Shown here piece by piece: positions 29,301 to 31,244 of a stretch of 31,244 nucleotides of DNA. The stretch's first letter is position 1, and each line of letters opens with the position of its first letter. The DNA is from Podila epigama (Eukaryota > Mortierellomycota > Mortierellomycetes > Mortierellales > Mortierellaceae): the NCBI GenBank assembly GCA_015679605.1, contig JAAAVE010000123.1, positions 1-31,244 on the forward strand, written 5' to 3'. A program made the position numbers and the translations under genes. The notes beneath the pieces are model-generated. The model was not told the origin of the DNA. It did not search any database and saw nothing but the letters and a program-made list of their open reading frames with translations.

Positions 29301-31244
29301 TTTTTGTGACCATAAAAAAAAACTCCCACTTTGTCTTGTTTTTTTCTTTTCACCTTTTAAACTCTTTTTTTTATTTTTTTGGTTTTTCTTTCCTTCTTTC
29401 ACATTTTGTGTTCACCGGGAAACATTCGGCTTAGAGGGAGGGAAAGAAAAAAAAATGGAAAAGCACCCTTGATTGTCAACAACTCTCTTTTTCATATTAT
29501 TTTTTTTTCCCGTTCATTTTTTTTCTTGCTGAGGTAACAGTAGTGAGTCGGTCAGTCGACAAAAAGACAAAAAAAAAAAATTAATCGCCGAAATGAAAAT
29601 GAATTTTTTTTGTTAACATCGCGTTCAAAAGCGGATTTTGTGGCTGTTTTTTTTTTTGTTTTCTTTATCGATATTTTTTTTCCTGGCTGCTTTGTTCTCT
29701 CGGTACTTTAGTAGAATGAGTAATCAAGAGTGACTGAAAAAGAGAAAAAGAAAAGAAAATGGCGGTAAATGGATAGATGATGAATAGGTGGGTGTGAACA
29801 GATGGATAGCCAAGTGGGACTGCATTAAAACTTGTGGTTGAATAGCTGCAGGCATTGGAAGGAACGATGGATGGATGGATGGATGGAAGGAGGCGTATTG
29901 GATGAATACAAGTATTCAATTAATACCTTATTTACTTCTTTTACCTTGTCCCTTATTTTTTGTTTGGTTTGTTTTCTTCATTTGGTGTAATTCACACTTC
30001 CACACTTGTCAACGCGCATTTGGTATTCAGACGCATGGGAATGCAAGTCATTGAGTTGGGGGGGATGGGATAGGGATTGCAAATGCATTCCACAGCATCG
30101 ATCCACAAAAAAAAAAAAATAGCTGCATGAAGGATCTATCCGTCACTTTGTTTGTGTGTGTGTGTGTATGTTGTGTGTGACAAGGTTTACAATGGGTATA
30201 GCACGGGCATGAGCATGAGCATGGCGATGAGCATGAGACGATAAACATGACGATGGAGTAAAGTGGAAGAAAAAAAAAAGATGTGTAGATTACAGCCGAT
30301 GGATAGGTCATCTTATCATTTACCATTCTTGACCCATTTTCCTTTTGGCCTTTCAAGTCCCTTTCTTCTTTGCTTCTCATCGAAACAGAGAGCCACGAGA
30401 GGGAATATGTGTGAGTTGAGTGAATGAGGGGGGGCGAAGAGGGTGCGAGAAGAAGGGTGACAAGTGGATGAGTACGAGAGAAAAAAAAAAAAAAAAAAAA
30501 CTTTTCCAACGGTAAAAACTCAAATTGATTACCGATTCGTTTGAACTGGAATGGAATAAAAAAGGGACTCGATACTATCGATGATGTTGTTACATTGTGT
30601 TGTGTTTGTTGTATTACATTACATTGTGGGTGGATGGATGGATGGATGGACGCGATGTAATGGATGGACTGGATGCCAACGTCAATGTCGATTTGGCAAT
30701 GATGTCTGTTCATGTTGCTATTATGCTGTCAATAGTCATTGACCATTGTGTTGTGTTGTGTTGTGTTGTGTTGCTGCCATGCATACTTTGTTGCTTTGTT
30801 ATTTGTCAATGGTCATTGTTTGTTGGCTACAGTCGTTCCGTCGTCTGTCATCATCCTACCGGGGCGATGGTTTGTTGCATTAGTCAATGTGCGAATGAAT
30901 GAATGAATACTCGACTCGATCATTATCATTGCTGGTGTTTGTCCTTTTGGCCATGCGAATTGTCCATTTGCATTTGCAACTTGTTTGTCTTCTTTGATCA
31001 TGTTGAAGTTCATTGTTCATTGTTCATTGTTTCCGTCAATACTTATCCCATCCTTCGTTTCTTCCCCCCCCCTCCCCTTCCCCTTCTCCATCGTCCTCCT
31101 TTCCCCCCCTTCCTCCTCGTCCTCGTCCTCCTCCCTCTCTTCTGTTCCCTTCCCTCTTTCTTCCCATTATCTCTTTCCGTTCAGTCCGCCTTACTTTCTT
31201 TCTTTCTTTCATGCCAATTTTTTTTTTTTTTTTTTTTACTCCTT
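26309..31244. other. 4.9-kb region without a supportable gene
   Basis: I find no convincing coding frame, splice pattern or RNA gene on either strand. It contains homopolymer runs and simple repeats: ATGGACC-like repeats at about 28,195-28,225, GGAT repeats at 29,864-29,887 and 30,628-30,650, a GTTGT pentamer run at about 30,745-30,775, GAAT repeats at about 30,890-30,906 and CATTGTT repeats near 31,010-31,030. A C/T-rich tract fills 31,060-31,215, followed by a poly-T run to the right edge. C/T-rich tracts often precede fungal start sites, so a plus-strand gene just beyond the window is possible. Confidence 0.5.

Noticed and set aside
1-31244. tRNA, rRNA, CRISPR, transposase or insertion-sequence signals
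   Set aside because: I looked for a tRNA B-box (GGTTCGA), regular spaced repeats and transposase motifs and found none convincing. The array repeats are gene units, not CRISPR.

Overview
The window looks like nuclear DNA of a filamentous fungus, most likely Mucoromycota (Mucorales-like). The evidence is spliced genes with short GT-AG introns (about 100-270 nt), long poly-T/poly-A tracts between genes, and disordered Ser/Pro/Gln/Ala-rich proteins. The family set also fits: an SPX-domain phosphate transporter, a dual-specificity phosphatase and a Tctex1 dynein light chain. Species cannot be fixed from sequence alone.

Positions 1-15,595 hold a tandem array. Seven minus-strand genes encode 83-86 residue secreted proteins with eight cysteines, spaced about 1.7-3.0 kb apart. 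Each gene sits in a degenerate repeat unit. Left to right on the plus strand a unit contains: a 3'-UTR that in five copies carries a well-formed intron; the coding sequence; a TATA box 82-106 bp upstream of the ATG; a conserved upstream block of about 120 bp; a degenerate 'R' block; an 'H' block that is a decayed piece of a Pro/His/Gln-rich coding sequence; and a 'Q' block. One unit (about 5,090-6,265) has lost its gene, and the left edge shows the upstream block of another unit whose gene lies outside the window. The longest copy of the Pro/His/Gln-rich fragment is at 11,080-12,120.

Positions 15,596-26,308 are ordinary single-copy genes: a five-exon SPX-DASS phosphate transporter (-), a disordered protein with a candidate PP1-docking motif (+), a two-exon dual-specificity phosphatase (-) and a four-exon Tctex1-type dynein light chain (+). 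The transporter and disordered-protein genes are head to head, as are the phosphatase and dynein genes; the middle pair is tail to tail.

Positions 26,309-31,244 contain no gene I can support, only simple repeats, homopolymers and a C/T-rich tract at the right edge.

The most unusual part is the secreted-protein array: conserved signal peptides with variable mature parts, a conserved 3'-UTR intron, and a duplicated unit that carries fragments of an unrelated gene.
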